Notes under the pieces: generated by a model
Databases searched by the model: none
Seen by the model: only the letters and a program-made list of their open reading frames with translations
What the model was told of the DNA's origin: nothing
Shown: one piece after another, positions 49,385 through 59,206 of the stretch
Numbering within the stretch: the stretch's first letter is position 1
Layout of the letters: every line of letters starts with the position of its first letter
Assembly (NCBI GenBank): GCA_003049465.1
Contig: PYSS01000018.1
Location: forward strand, 1-59,206
Source: Magnaporthiopsis rhizophila
Taxonomy: Eukaryota > Ascomycota > Sordariomycetes > Magnaporthales > Magnaporthaceae
DNA length: 59,206 nt
Direction of reading: 5' to 3'
Translations under genes and position numbers: made by a program

Positions 49385-49428
49385 GTCGGATACCACTCAT
49401 CCAACCCAAAGGCAACAACCCAACGGCC

Positions 49429-50675
49429 ATGGCACCAATTGGGATCGCACTGATCGGCGGGGGCATCTTCATCAAGCAGGCCCATCTCGTACGCCCAACC
49501 ACCCACGCATGGCTCAGAACAAAAGAGACGGAAAACTGACGCAAAGAACATCTTTTCGTAGCCCGCCGTGCTGGCCACCCCGTCTCTGGAGATCAAAGCC
49601 ATCTACTCGCGGTCTCTCAAGTCGGCCCGCGAGACGGCCGCGCTCCTGCCGGACCCTGCGTCGCCCGCGCTCTACTCGGACGACGAAGAGGGCGGCGGCG
49701 GCGGGTACGCGGCGGTGCTGGCGCGCGCCGACGTGGCGGGCATCATCATCGCGCTGCCCATCGCCAACCAGCCGGCGTACGTGCGGCTCGCGCTCGACGC
49801 GGGCAAGCACGTGCTGTCCGAGAAGCCGATCGCGCCCGACGTCGAGCAGGCGCGCGACCTGATGCGCCACTACGCCGAGCTCAGGGGCGCCCGCGGGTCC
49901 GGGGCCACGTGGTCCGTCGCCGAGCAGTTTCGCTGCATGCCCAACTACCTGAGGGGCGCCGCCGAGGCGAGGGCGCTGGGCAAGGTGACTGGGTTCCGGG
50001 CCATACACAACTTTATGATTGAGGAAGGTGGGTGATCTGGTTTCGTTCGTTCGTCCCCCTTGTTTTTTATTGGCGGAAAACACGCAAAAACTGACAAGCA
50101 TCTCTTCAACCACAGACAACCAGTACTACAAGACAGACTGGCGCAAGGTCCCGACCCACGACCACGGCTTCCTCCTGGACGCGGGCGTGCACTGGGCGGC
50201 GGCGATGCGCATGCTCCTCGGACCCGACGATCCGGTCGAGAAGGCGTCGGCCTTCAGCCACACGGCGACGGCGCACCTACCGCCACCCGACACGCTGCAG
50301 GGCGTGCTGCGCACGCGCTCGGGCGTCTCGGGCGCCCTCCTGATCTCGTGCGGCTCGACGCTGCCGTGGCTGTCCGAGTTCGCGGTCGCGTGCGAGCGCG
50401 GGAGCGTCGTCGTCAAGCGGGACCAGGTGACCATCGTCAAGGTAGCCGCCAACGGCAAGACGGAAACGGAAACGGCCGAGGTCGACTCGTCGCAAAACGT
50501 CCTGTACGAGGTCCAGGCCTGGGCCGCGGCGCTGGAGTCGGGCGTGCCGGATCCGAGGCTCGCGCCCGGCGAGGCGCTCGCGGACCTGGAGCTGCTGCTC
50601 GGCCTGCTCCAGAGCGCCGAGGCGGGCGGGGTCCCGCGCACGCTGGGCTTGCAGCAGGTCGGGGCGGCTGTGTAG
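49429..50675 (+). CDS. Gfo/Idh/MocA-family oxidoreductase
   Basis: Three exons (49429-49488, 49562-50027, 50116-50675) encode 361 aa. The first exon is only 60 bp and encodes MAPIGIALIGGGIFIKQAHL, the Rossmann GxGxxx start; without it the protein would lack its nucleotide-binding loop. Exon 2 gives PAVLATPSLEIKAIYSRS, a Gly-rich loop, IIIALPIANQP and the family EKP (LSEKPI). Exon 3 has DNQYYKTDWRKVPTHDHGFLLDAGVHWAAAMRMLLG (cited as residues about 176-211), where Lys/Asp/His form the usual active site. Introns are 73 and 88 bp, GT-AG, phases 0 and 1. The enzyme should use NAD(P) to oxidise or reduce a sugar-like substrate that cannot be specified. It is distant from the dehydrogenase at 1.5-3.0 kb, so it is not a recent duplicate. 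Confidence 0.88.
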
Positions 50676-51425
50676 CTACGGTCATGAATGTTCGGGGTCC
50701 CGTGTGTACGGTAGCGAGAAGATGTGGCAAGCGTGCTGGAATACACATTGCACAGAGCTCGAGTTATCATCTGGTTCTTAAGCGCCGACCATGCTTGCTC
50801 TCTCCTCGACTACGTGAAATGGGTTCAGCAGATGTTACTGGGGTTCTCGAAGTCAACTAGGCATATCCGCGTGCACTGGTTTTCCTTGAAAATGTCGGGG
50901 CTTTCGCGGCCAAGGTGTGAGAGAAATCGGTTTCGCTAGGCGTCTCGGTCTTACACGTCACTTGCCCATCGTCATCCCGCCGTCGAGCCCAACCTCACCT
51001 CGTGACCACCACAGCTTTACCCTGGCAGCGGCGAGGAAGACCTTGAACGGACATGTCGAACCATTCCCCTCATTGTCGTCATCCGTGCAGCCCAGATCCA
51101 GGACGTAGTGCATACTCAGAATCAGGATTATAAGCGGCAGCGCGACGGCCTAGTCCACTGCACCTGAAAGTCCCGGCCGCCCGGCGCGTGCGAGTCCGTC
51201 ATGCTGAACGGCGAGGACACGTAGGCGACCGGGATGAAGACGAGCCCGACCAGCGTGTCGGCTTTCGTGCGGTTTGTCTCGCGCATCGAGTCTCCCATGC
51301 GCCCGCTCCAGCCTCCCAAGGCGTGTGTCTCTATGAGCCAACCAGCCAAACGCCAACCAATGCAGAATGACAAACGAAAAAGAAGGCGGCATTGGCCTTC
51401 TATGGTACATGTAAACATGCAACCC
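50676..51425. other. Convergent intergenic region
   Basis: 750 bp between the stop codons of the oxidoreductase (+) and the DOMON/b561 gene (-). No gene or notable repeat seen. Confidence 0.65.
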
Positions 51426-53194
51426 TCACACCAGCTCCCTCGGGTGCTGCCTGGAGCCCAACTCCATCGCGCCCTGCTCTTTGGCGCTCGAGCCGTCGGC
51501 ACCGCCGCCGGCGCGGCCTTTCATCATCCCGCGCAGACCCGAGAGGCCAAACACGCCCCGGCCGCCGCGCGAGGCATCGGGAGGAGATGGCGCCGCCGTG
51601 GCACCGGCCGAGGTGCCCATTGGGTAGGGCTGACGCCAGGGCTCCTGGGTGTAGGACGGCGGAGCGTCGTCGGTCGGCTGCTGTGGCTTGCCGCCGAAGA
51701 GGCGTCTGCGCAGAAAACCCTTGAGAAAGAGGAGCGCCGTGCTGATGAGAACGACGCCGAGGGCGAGAGGGGCCAGAACACTGTGTTGTTCAGCAGGGTC
51801 AGCTTCATACAGTTTCAAAACGAGCAGAGCTCGGGTTTGAACTATACTTACAGGTTGTAGCCAGGTGATAGAGCAAATTTGAAGCCACTGAGGATTTTAA
51901 AAACATCCACTTTTGTTAGCCACAACCGGTCATCACTCGGATTCACCCAAGGGAAACTGGACTCACACAAAGCCGTTGACAATGCCCAGTACCATGACGG
52001 AGCGCCCCAGCCAGATGTGCACGGGGCGAAGGTTGAAGGGCTTCTTCGGCGGGACGGGAAGCTCGGCTTGCGACTTGCTCTTGCGGTGGTTCCTGTGGTG
52101 CAGGAAGCCAATGGCGAACTGGGCGAGAAGGAAGATGAAAACGAGGATGCCGATGACCTGGTGGGCAGAGTTGAAATCTTTGGACTGGAAGGGGAAAAAA
52201 GAGCATCACAATGTCAGCACAGGGCCTGTAAGCCATCACAAGTGAAGTTGGCACTTACTCGGTTATACCTGCCACTAGCGTGGACGCCGAGCCCGAAGCC
52301 GGCAATTATGCCGATGACAGCAAGGCCCTGGTTGATGCCGTGCGGGCGCACCCACTCGCCGACGCGCAGCATGAGCACGCCGAGCGGCAGCAGACCGACG
52401 AAGCAGAAGATCATGATGACGGCGTGCGCGATGGCGGCCCAGTCGCGCTTGCCCGTCCTCGACACGTCGCCGAGGGCGGCCCCGACGCTGGCCACGGTGG
52501 TGGCGGCGTTGAGCACGGGCGCGTCGACGACGGCGCCGCGCGCGGCGGTCGCGGCGCGCATGTCGAGCGTGAAGGAGCCGAAGCTGCGGTGCATCTTGAG
52601 CGGCGCGGCGGCGTCGTCGCTGCGGAAGAAGGACGGCCCGGAGCCGTAGATGCAGGGCAGGGCGGACGCGCCGACGTCGAGCGAGCCGCCGCCCGGCCAG
52701 CGCCGGCAGCCGCTGCAGCGGGCGCGGTAGACGAGCGTGCCGTTGACGAGGCCGGTGCCCGGCAGGACCGTCAGGCGCGACGACGGCTGCAGCAGGTCCG
52801 GGTAGGGCGTCGGCTCGGCGCGGCCGCGGGTGGCCAGGCGCGGCGAGAAGGTCACGTTGGCGCCGTCCGTGGACGCGTACACCATCAGGATCAGCGGGTT
52901 GCCCGACATGGTGGAGGAGCCCAGCCCGATGGCCGCCCAGCCGCCCGCCGGCTGGCCCGCCAGCGTGAAGTAGATGTCATCGTCCGAGTCGGCGGGGATC
53001 GTGATGCCGAACGCGAGCTCCTGGTTCGGCGCCACGAAGACGGACTGCCGGACCGGGCCTGGCGATGGGGTTGTTGCTGTGGGTGCGGCGGCGGTTGCCG
53101 AAGTGCTAGAACTGGTGGAGCTGCTGGACTGCGCAGCAACCTGTGTGATGAGTGAAGAGGCGGCCAGCGCCAGTATCCTCCACTGGAAACGCAT
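51426..53194 (-). CDS. DOMON (cellobiose-dehydrogenase-cytochrome-like) plus cytochrome b561 membrane protein
   Basis: Four exons (53194-52259, 52184-51967, 51887-51852, 51780-51426) encode 514 aa. Residues 1-21 are a signal peptide (ends VAA), then a Ser/Thr-rich linker. The DOMON/AA8-like domain (about 48-215) has GGWAAIGLGSSTM with Met96 and PLKMHRSFGSFTLD with His202, matching the Met/His axial heme pair of CDH cytochrome. A b561-type bundle follows with conserved His257, His305 (GVHASGRYN), His320 (SAHQVIGILVF) and RPVHIWLGR. The cytoplasmic tail is Pro/Gly-rich. Such proteins pass electrons across the plasma membrane, for example to ferric iron or extracellular oxidases; the partner is inferred. 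Exon 3 is a 36-bp microexon (phases 2 and 2), encoding GFKFALSPGYN within the last membrane region. Introns are 74, 79 and 71 bp. Confidence 0.9.
51852..51887 (-). other. 36-bp microexon of the DOMON/b561 gene
   Basis: Bounded by CCTCAG| and |GTAAGT. It starts and ends in phase 2; skipping it would remove 12 residues without shifting the frame. It encodes GFKFALSPGYN plus split codons at both ends. Confidence 0.75.
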
Positions 53195-53987
53195 CTTGGA
53201 GATGGTCTGTCTGCCTGCTTGGTGTAGGCCGTAGGCCCCAAGGTATTCAGAAGAGTTGGACCTCGAAAGAATCACTTGGTAGAGTGAGCGAGGGACACTA
53301 CCAACACACACACGTTCACCCGAAAATGAGACGCCAGAGCGAGCAAACAGAGGCAGAAAAAATGCCACCGATGGCCACCCATATATTCCGTCAGACGACC
53401 GATCATCAGTCAATTGACATTACCTCCATTACCCAAATAGAAACCCGCGTTGTAACCCGGCCCGTCTTGAGCGCAATCCACACACACACCCGGCGCCATC
53501 TCACTTGCGTGGCCTCCCCTTTCTGTTCTTTGCAACAGAAAGGCGTGTCGCCGGGGCCAGCCGCGATGGTGGTTGGCTCTGTAGCCGCCGACCCCAAGAT
53601 TTCTTTTTTGCTTTGAGGGCGCGAATGGAGCGCGTAAGCCGAAAGGAAACGTGGGCGCCAAAGATAAAACGACGCTGATTGGCCCCCAGCCCCCACGTCA
53701 GGCCGTCCAATTGGATGATCTTCCCTTGCCCCAGCAGGCCTTTCGGGCACAGCTAAAGCCGGCGGGTAGCGAGCGGCACATCCAGCCCCCTCCCCCAGTT
53801 CCGCCCTATCAGGGCTTGGCGTTTTTCATGGTCCCCCGGGTTCGCTGTTGCCGGCTGTGCCGTCGCCTGCCAATTCCAGGCCCAAGGAGCTTGCGCGGCC
53901 ACCCCATGCCGCGCACTCACAGAAACACGCATGCAGAAAAGAAGCAATGGCCCAAGAAAAGAGAGCGGGGGAGGGGAGTTGGTAATT
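53195..53987. other. Intergenic region
   Basis: Promoter of the DOMON/b561 gene on the left and 3' flank of the thioesterase on the right, both minus strand. A CACACACAC stretch near 53302-53311 is the only simple repeat. No gene seen. Confidence 0.6.
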
Positions 53988-54722
53988 TTACAGCTTGCCT
54001 TTCGGCTGTGCTGCTGCTGTTGCTGTTGCAGCGATTGGAGGAGCCCTTTGTCCGTCATCCGTCTTGACGAGGATGCGCTCCAGACCGTCGCGGAGAACGC
54101 GGTTCAGGCCCTCGGCGCACGGTCTCCCCGTAGGACGGTCGACAAAGACCTGCACGAACTCGCCGACCGCCCTCACCTTGTCCACGCCCTTCTCGAAGAG
54201 GGCAATCTCGTACGTGACGCTCGTCCTGCCGAGCTTGTTAACTCGCATCGCCAGCTCGGCCACGGCCGGAAAGCTGATGGAATCCTATTCGCGCGAGCAT
54301 GGGACGGCAGTAGGTGTAAGCGGGTGTACGTGCGTGCGTAAGCGTCAAACGGCGACCTTGGCCGGAATCGGGTCCTAGCTCGGGATGATGGGGGGAAGAA
54401 GAAGCGGGCACTGACGAAGTAGTCGTTGTGGGAGTGAACAACCATGCCGTGCTGCGGCGACCGCGTCGGCTCCAGGCCGCAGAATTGCATCAGGTAGGTG
54501 TTGATGATGGCATCGTAGCTTTTTGGCGGCTCGCTCGTCAGCAACCGGCACTTGGAGGAGGAGGCGGGGACCGGAAAGATGAGATCGGACGAACAGTTGA
54601 ATGTACGTCGCGTTGTTCATGTGTGCGTATTGATCGTTGTCGGCCCATCTCGTACGGTACTCCTGGCTGAACGGGTAGTCGTCCCGGGTCCGTCTTTTGA
54701 GAGCCTCGTAGTTTGCTGTCAT
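53988..54722 (-). CDS. Hotdog-fold thioesterase (4-hydroxybenzoyl-CoA thioesterase family)
   Basis: Three exons (54722-54595, 54518-54416, 54284-53988) encode 175 aa. The hotdog signature is RTRWADNDQYAHMNNATYIQLYDAIINTY, with the catalytic Asp region WADNDQYAHMNN in exon 1 (sequence split by intron 1). Exon 2 ends VHSHNDYF and exon 3 begins DSISFPAVAELAMRV, then SVTYEIALFEKG and AVGEFVQVFVDR. The family hydrolyses acyl-CoA thioesters; fungal members of this size are often mitochondrial or cytosolic with unknown substrates. Intron 1 uses a non-standard donor ACT|GTTCGT with a GCTGAC branch site and is required to join QL to YDAIINTY. Intron 2 is 131 bp with a GTCAGT donor. The Pro/Ala-rich C-terminus (IAATATAAAQPKGKL) is not conserved. 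It is divergent from the pseudouridine synthase gene. Confidence 0.85.
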
Positions 54723-55179
54723 TTTGGTTTACTTTTTTTTCTTCTACTTCTTCGAAGGCGTCGCTGTCGCTGTCTTGTCCAAGTGCGTTCGTTGTATTGT
54801 AGCCGGAGTCACGAGCGCGTCTTGCCCGGCTCGCACGTGATGACAGCCTTCTGTCTCCATATTCGTCACGTGGCCCAGATTTGGCATTGCCGCTTTTGAC
54901 CGCCCAATTTTTTTTTGCCGGCCCGTGGATATCCCGAACTGCACCCCTCGTTTTCGGATTTTTAGCAATATCATTGAAGCCGGGACTCGATTTGGTTATT
55001 TCGCGCCCGCTGCTGCACCCTGTAGCCCGTGCTCCCACGCTCCAGCAGTCTCTCGACAATCTTCTGGACTCCCGGGCTGCCGGACTGCCGGGCTGGTTGG
55101 AAGGCTCAAAATTTCGGCGGTTTCGGCAACCGTCTCACGGGCGCGAGGGTCGCTGCGCGGGGGGCTCTTCGGGCGCGCC
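54723..55179. promoter_or_regulatory. Divergent promoter (thioesterase / pseudouridine synthase)
   Basis: 457 bp separate the two chosen start codons. Short T runs lie at 54732-54740 and 54910-54916. If the upstream in-frame ATG at 54925 is used for the plus-strand gene, the shared promoter shrinks to about 200 bp. Confidence 0.5.
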
Positions 55180-56607
55180 ATGGCATCCGGTCCGGTAGGG
55201 CCCGCGGAGGCTGCGGCGGTAGTGGCGGCAGAAGGCCTGAATATGACCACAGCCACTCCTGCGGCTTCGTCCGCTGAAGCATCCGCATCGACTCCCATAG
55301 CGATGCCTCCTCCGCCCGCATGGCCGCCTCCGTATGTCATCGAGGATGGTCTGCGGCGGGTTGCTCCGTATCACTTTGTCTACAACACCTGGTGCAAAGA
55401 GCGGTGGCGTGGAAGAGCCCTGATCGAGATATTCGAGAGCGAGTTTAGGGACAGGCCCCTTGAGTACTACAGGATGTGCATGGAGAAGGGCGCCGTCCTG
55501 GTCAACGGTAAAATGGTCGGCCCGGAGCACATCGTCAAGAACGGCGAGCTGATCTCGCACATCTGCCATCGCCATGAGCCGCCCGTCACGGCGGAGCCCG
55601 TGCAGATTCTTGACGAGAACGACGACATGATTGTCATTGACAAGCCGTCCGGCATTCCTGTCCACCCGGCCGGGAGGTACAACTTCAACTCGGTCGTCGA
55701 GATCCTGAGGTCCCAGCGGGCCCAGGACTTCAAGGCGTACCCTTGCAACCGCCTGGACAGGCTCACGAGTGGCATCATGTTCATCGCCAAGAACCCCAAG
55801 GCTGCCGAGAGGCTCGGAGTCCAGATCCGGGCAAGGACCGTGCGGAAGGAGTACGTTGCCCGCGTCATCGGGCGCTTCCCTGACGGCGAGATTGTCTGCA
55901 ACCAACCCATCCTCCAGATATCCCCCAAGCTGGGGCTGAACCGGGTGCGGGCCAACGGTCGACCGTCGCGGACCGTGTTCAAGAGGCTCGCCTACTACCC
56001 TCCACAGCAGCCAGTGTCGAGCCAGGGCGGGACGCCGGACGAGGAGAGCAGGCCGTGGAGGGGCAAGGAGGGATACTCCATCGTGCGCTGCCTGCCCGTC
56101 ACCGGCAGGACACACCAGCTGAGGGTTCACCTCCAGCACCTGGGCCACCCCATCGAGAACGACCCCATATATGCCAACTACAAGGTCTGGGGCATCGACC
56201 TGGGGGCCGACGACGCCGACGCCAGCCTCAACAGCGACGAGGACATCATCTCGCGGCTCTCGCGCATGGGCAAGGAGGACGTCGCCGAGGCGGTGGCGTA
56301 CTACGACGAGATGGTGGACCAGTATTACAAGAAGAAGGCAGAGAAGATGTCCGGGGAGCTGTGCGAGGTCTGCGATACGCCCTTGTACACCGACCCGGGC
56401 CTCCACGAGCTCACGCTATGGCTTCACAGCCTGCGATACGAGGACGCCGCAGACGGCGCCTGGGGCTACTCCAGTCCCCTCCCGAAATGGGCCTTGCCAC
56501 CGGATGGAATGAGTGGTCCCACCGATGTCGGCGGCATGGAGGACCTTGTTGGCGCGGTGAAGGACACCAATCCTGAGCTGGCATCGTCACCAGAGACCGC
56601 CCAGTGA
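55180..56607 (+). CDS. RluA-family tRNA pseudouridine synthase (PUS9/RIB2 type)
   Basis: Single exon, 475 aa from ATG at 55180 (GCGCC ATGG). It isomerises uridine in tRNA (position 32 in yeast Pus8/Pus9). After an Ala/Pro-rich leader come YVIEDGLRRVAPYHFVYNTWCKERW, an S4-like segment (GAVLVNGKMVGPEHIVKNGE), ENDDMIVIDKPSGIPVHPAGRY, and the catalytic NRLDRLTSG with Asp193. ARTVRKEYVARV and GRTHQLRVHLQHLGHPIENDPIYAN complete the fold (long segments cited in part). The C-terminal part (about 345-475) holds an acidic stretch, a CEVCDTPLY motif and a helix-rich tail. No deaminase domain like that of yeast Rib2 follows, so it is closer to Pus9. An upstream in-frame ATG at 54925 would add 85 residues without conserved features but with some mitochondrial-presequence character (Arg/Ser/Ala). 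Confidence 0.92.
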   Translation: MASGPVGPAEAAAVVAAEGLNMTTATPAASSAEASASTPIAMPPPPAWPPPYVIEDGLRRVAPYHFVYNTWCKERWRGRALIEIFESEFRDRPLEYYRMCMEKGAVLVNGKMVGPEHIVKNGELISHICHRHEPPVTAEPVQILDENDDMIVIDKPSGIPVHPAGRYNFNSVVEILRSQRAQDFKAYPCNRLDRLTSGIMFIAKNPKAAERLGVQIRARTVRKEYVARVIGRFPDGEIVCNQPILQISPKLGLNRVRANGRPSRTVFKRLAYYPPQQPVSSQGGTPDEESRPWRGKEGYSIVRCLPVTGRTHQLRVHLQHLGHPIENDPIYANYKVWGIDLGADDADASLNSDEDIISRLSRMGKEDVAEAVAYYDEMVDQYYKKKAEKMSGELCEVCDTPLYTDPGLHELTLWLHSLRYEDAADGAWGYSSPLPKWALPPDGMSGPTDVGGMEDLVGAVKDTNPELASSPETAQ

Positions 56608-57163
56608 AACCCGACGTCCCTGGCGGCCGCAGATGTTGGTTCCACTCACACGGCGGCATACGGAGAGCCTCCAGGTTGGAAGGCATGGAGACCCCGGCAT
56701 CAGGGAGGGGGTCTAGGTCGCAACCTCATGATGGAAATGGCCACGTGAAACCCCGGCCAGGCTGGCCGGTCTTATCCATCCCTCCCCCTGCGATGGAGGC
56801 GGTCAGGTACATACAGGAGCTCGAGCGTTGTCGTGTTTGTTTTTGCCTCTTCCCGGCCCTCTGGAAAGAGATGGCGGCAAAGATTAGGTGAACACCTCAT
56901 CTGGCTTTCTCCTGACACGCGAGTCGAACGACCCTTGAGGCTGCTTAATGGGCCAGTCTCGAACAACGCTTGCTCTCAGAGAGCAAGCTGTTGGAGGGGG
57001 CAGCCCTGCTTCCGCACGGCTGCACGTTGCCTCTGGTGAAACGAGGCCGACGGAGTGTGCCGTTGGCCGCTAGCGGGCCCGGGGAGGCCCGGGATCCCTT
57101 TGATGGGAAGCTAGCTAGGCGACGAAAAAAAAAAAAAAAAGAGACGAAACAAAGCGAAAAAAA

Positions 57164-57214
57164 TGAGAGAGTGAGAGAGTGAGAGAGTGAGAGTGAGAGT
57201 GAGAGAGAGAGAGA
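57164..57214. repeat. GTGAGAGA-type minisatellite
   Basis: Imperfect tandem copies of GAGAGAGT and GAGAGT merging into a GA run. In non-coding DNA. Confidence 0.85.
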
Positions 57215-59172
57215 ACACATCGTGTTTGCGTACGTACCTAACCCGCCATGTCTTTGGCAGATCAATGCCGGTTTCCTGTGTCCTCCCATCTCGACCCTGT
57301 AAACTGGCGATGAGCAGGCATTCCCGGGTGACCTCTCCAGCGGGCCCCCGCGCTCTCACATTCCACCAAGTGCCTTCTCCGGGGATATTGAGCTGACGCC
57401 GACGGTGGCATGGGGTAAGATAACGCGATCCAGGAGGCAAAGCTTCCACCAGGCCTTCGCCGCCGCCTTCCCTTCAATCCCGCCAATTGATCCTCCGACC
57501 AGACCAATGGCATGGCAGCCATTTTTTGCCGCTCGCTCCCCACAGCCGACCTCCTGGTCTCTCGCTTTATTCCCTCTTTTGTCCCCTTGCTGATGCGGCA
57601 TCGTCGTTCCCCCCTCCTCCGCTCTTCCGCTTCCCTATCTGCAGTGTCTTGCCCACCTCCTGACTCAACGCCCTTGCAAAACAAAAAGGAACGAAGAAGA
57701 GGGGAGTGATTTGCCTGCCTCTGCATTCCCGCGACCCTGCGACGGCCGGGAAACGAGCTCGAGCCAATGTGGCCCTCTCAGAACCTTATATCGACGATGT
57801 CGACGACGAGCCGGCCACCCCCCGGCCGATAGCGGCGGCCTGGGAGGAGGGCGACGGGTGAACCCAGGTGGCCGGAGCCCACTCCCATCTGGGCGCTGGC
57901 GAATTAAGTCACGTTGCACAGGATAGGCGAACAGCAGATGCATGCGTTTTGCATGCGGGTATCGCCTTTTCGGTTCCTTCTTTCATTCTTCTCCTCTCTT
58001 TTATCTCCATCTTTAATTCCGGCCCGGCGGTCAGTTGTCACTCAAGCGGAATGTATTCCGCCGAAGGCCAAGGGCTCGTCCACGTCTGCTATATTGGCCG
58101 GCCGCATTTGTCAGCCGAGAGACAATATCTCATTCCCGCCGGCACGTTGGATGTCTATCATGCCCGCTACACGCGTACCCGGGAATAGCCCGAGCCATGT
58201 TGGGGATTGCCCCGGTAGCACCACAGCACCGCCTAGGTACGCGTGTTCGCTTGAAGGATCAGTAGAGATGACGGCTACTGTGGTATGAGGAAGCGGGAAA
58301 TCGAGGAGTGCCGGGCAGGTCTAGGGCGGCGGACATGGGTGTGCGAGGGAAGCGAGAAAGAGCAGATGCGAAAAATTACAACATGGGTGGCAAACAGGGA
58401 GGGCGTGTCCAACGACGTGGTGGTAGGACGATGATGCTACATCCAGCCAGGGGTGGCGACAAGGAAGGCAAAAATGGAAAACGGGCAAAGCGCAGGCAAA
58501 GCACAACACCGCTCCCGCCGTCGCCCCCCGCTGCCCTTCTGGAGGCAAAGCCCCGACCGAACGCCGGATTTGATCAGGCAAAAGGTGAAAAAGAGTAAAG
58601 GAGAAAAGGTGATGAGCATTGGGTGGCGTTTCGATAGACACGGTGTACATACACGCGGACAGTCCCAGGTTGAGGTGAGCACGTTGGACCAGCAGGGAAA
58701 CTCGCGGAAAAAAAAACAAAAGAGGTGTGTCAACAACACCGGGCCCCGATGCAGCCGAAATAGAAAAGAGAAGGAAAAATAAAATAAAATGTATATTCTT
58801 GGTCTTTGTCCGAAAACAGAAGCACAAGACGATCAGATTAAACGAATGAAAAAAAACGGCCCGGAAAGGGAGAAGGGGGCGAAGTTTGGATACGGGAGTT
58901 GTATGTAGCCGGCCGGTCCGTCTGGACCCTCTTGGCCTTGAAACGGCGAAGGCCAAAGCCAAACAGACTTTTGAGCTTCGCCGCTTGCTTGCCCGCCCAC
59001 TTGCCGCTCGCCCCATTGGATTTCATTCCATAGTTGCAGTACTGTACGGTACTGTAGGTATGCAGGCGGTTCCTTTTTTTGACAGGATGCTTCTACCGTC
59101 TTTTCTACACAGCCGTGGCGGCGGCGTGTGGAGTCGCCGTGGGCTTGCTTTTTCTTATTCGGTTTTTTTTCC

Positions 59173-59176
<4 letters not shown>

Positions 59177-59203
<27 letters not shown>
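59177..59203. repeat. Poly(T) tract, 27 nt, at the window end
   Basis: Pure T run three bases before the end of the window. Confidence 0.95.
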
Positions 59204-59206
59204 GCC

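Larger units (their letters stand above)
46849..49428. other. Intergenic region with possible gene remnants
   Basis: 2.6 kb with no intact gene. On the minus strand at 48000-48810 several GC-rich frames run end to end with frame changes (e.g. IVFLDPEEIWIDARARG, NRVDPLIADFAASVI, PEHADDARWESAGAR), which could be a decayed gene of a family I cannot name. Two T tracts (48848-48884, 49359-49384) lie to the right. Confidence 0.4.
56608..59206. other. Intergenic region at the right window edge
   Basis: 2.6 kb after the pseudouridine synthase stop. A GTGAGAGA-type minisatellite (57164-57214), an A17 run (57124-57140) and a T27 tract (59177-59203) are present. No gene recognised; the left third may include the 3' UTR and the right end may lead into a promoter outside the window. 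Confidence 0.5.

Noticed and set aside
58321..59016. 231-codon minus-strand ORF near the right edge
   Set aside because: Phe/Ser/Arg low-complexity sequence without motifs, consistent with CT-rich non-coding DNA.

Overview
This window is nuclear DNA from a filamentous ascomycete (Pezizomycotina), most likely a Sordariomycete. Evidence: GC-rich exons, short introns of about 65-145 bp with GTRNGT-type donors and GCTGAC/GCTAAT-like branch sites, families typical of moulds (secreted tyrosinase, GPI-anchored Crh transglycosylase, DOMON/cytochrome b561 protein, SRP40-type nucleolar protein), and long intergenic stretches with poly(A)/poly(T) tracts. The species cannot be named from the sequence alone. 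I found no rRNA, convincing tRNA, CRISPR array or intact transposon.

Layout. 1.5-12.2 kb is gene-dense: a Gfo/Idh/MocA dehydrogenase (-), an SRP40/Nopp140-like protein (-), a two-domain glyoxalase I (+), an MFSD5-type MFS transporter (+), an uninterrupted (AG)n microsatellite of about 831 bp, and a 2-oxoglutarate/Fe(II) oxygenase (-). 12.2-19.8 kb is a gene desert with homopolymer tracts and a 26-bp inverted repeat. 19.9-24.3 kb holds an aminoglycoside-phosphotransferase-like kinase with an altered catalytic loop (+) and a second MFS transporter (-). 24.3-32.4 kb is a second desert. 32.5-38.6 kb has a DapA/HOGA-family aldolase (+) and a secreted tyrosinase with six exons (+). 38.7-45.6 kb is gene-poor and contains a decayed carboxylesterase pseudogene (-). 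45.6-56.6 kb is dense again: Crh/GH16 cell-wall transglycosylase (+), a second Gfo/Idh/MocA oxidoreductase (+), a DOMON + cytochrome b561 membrane protein (-), a hotdog thioesterase (-) and an RluA/PUS9-type pseudouridine synthase (+). 56.6-59.2 kb has no recognisable gene.

The genes do not form an obvious biosynthetic cluster. They look like ordinary chromosomal housekeeping and secretory genes, several in divergent or convergent pairs that share promoter or terminator DNA. Exon structures were worked out by hand from splice signals, reading phase and remembered family motifs; in every multi-exon gene the phases close exactly. The points most worth a second look are the giant AG microsatellite, a GC-AG intron, the kinase with HGE in place of HGD, the pseudogene, the 36-bp microexon, the inverted repeat, the telomere-like box upstream of the nucleolar gene and a recurring palindromic TACCTAGGTA motif in intergenic DNA.
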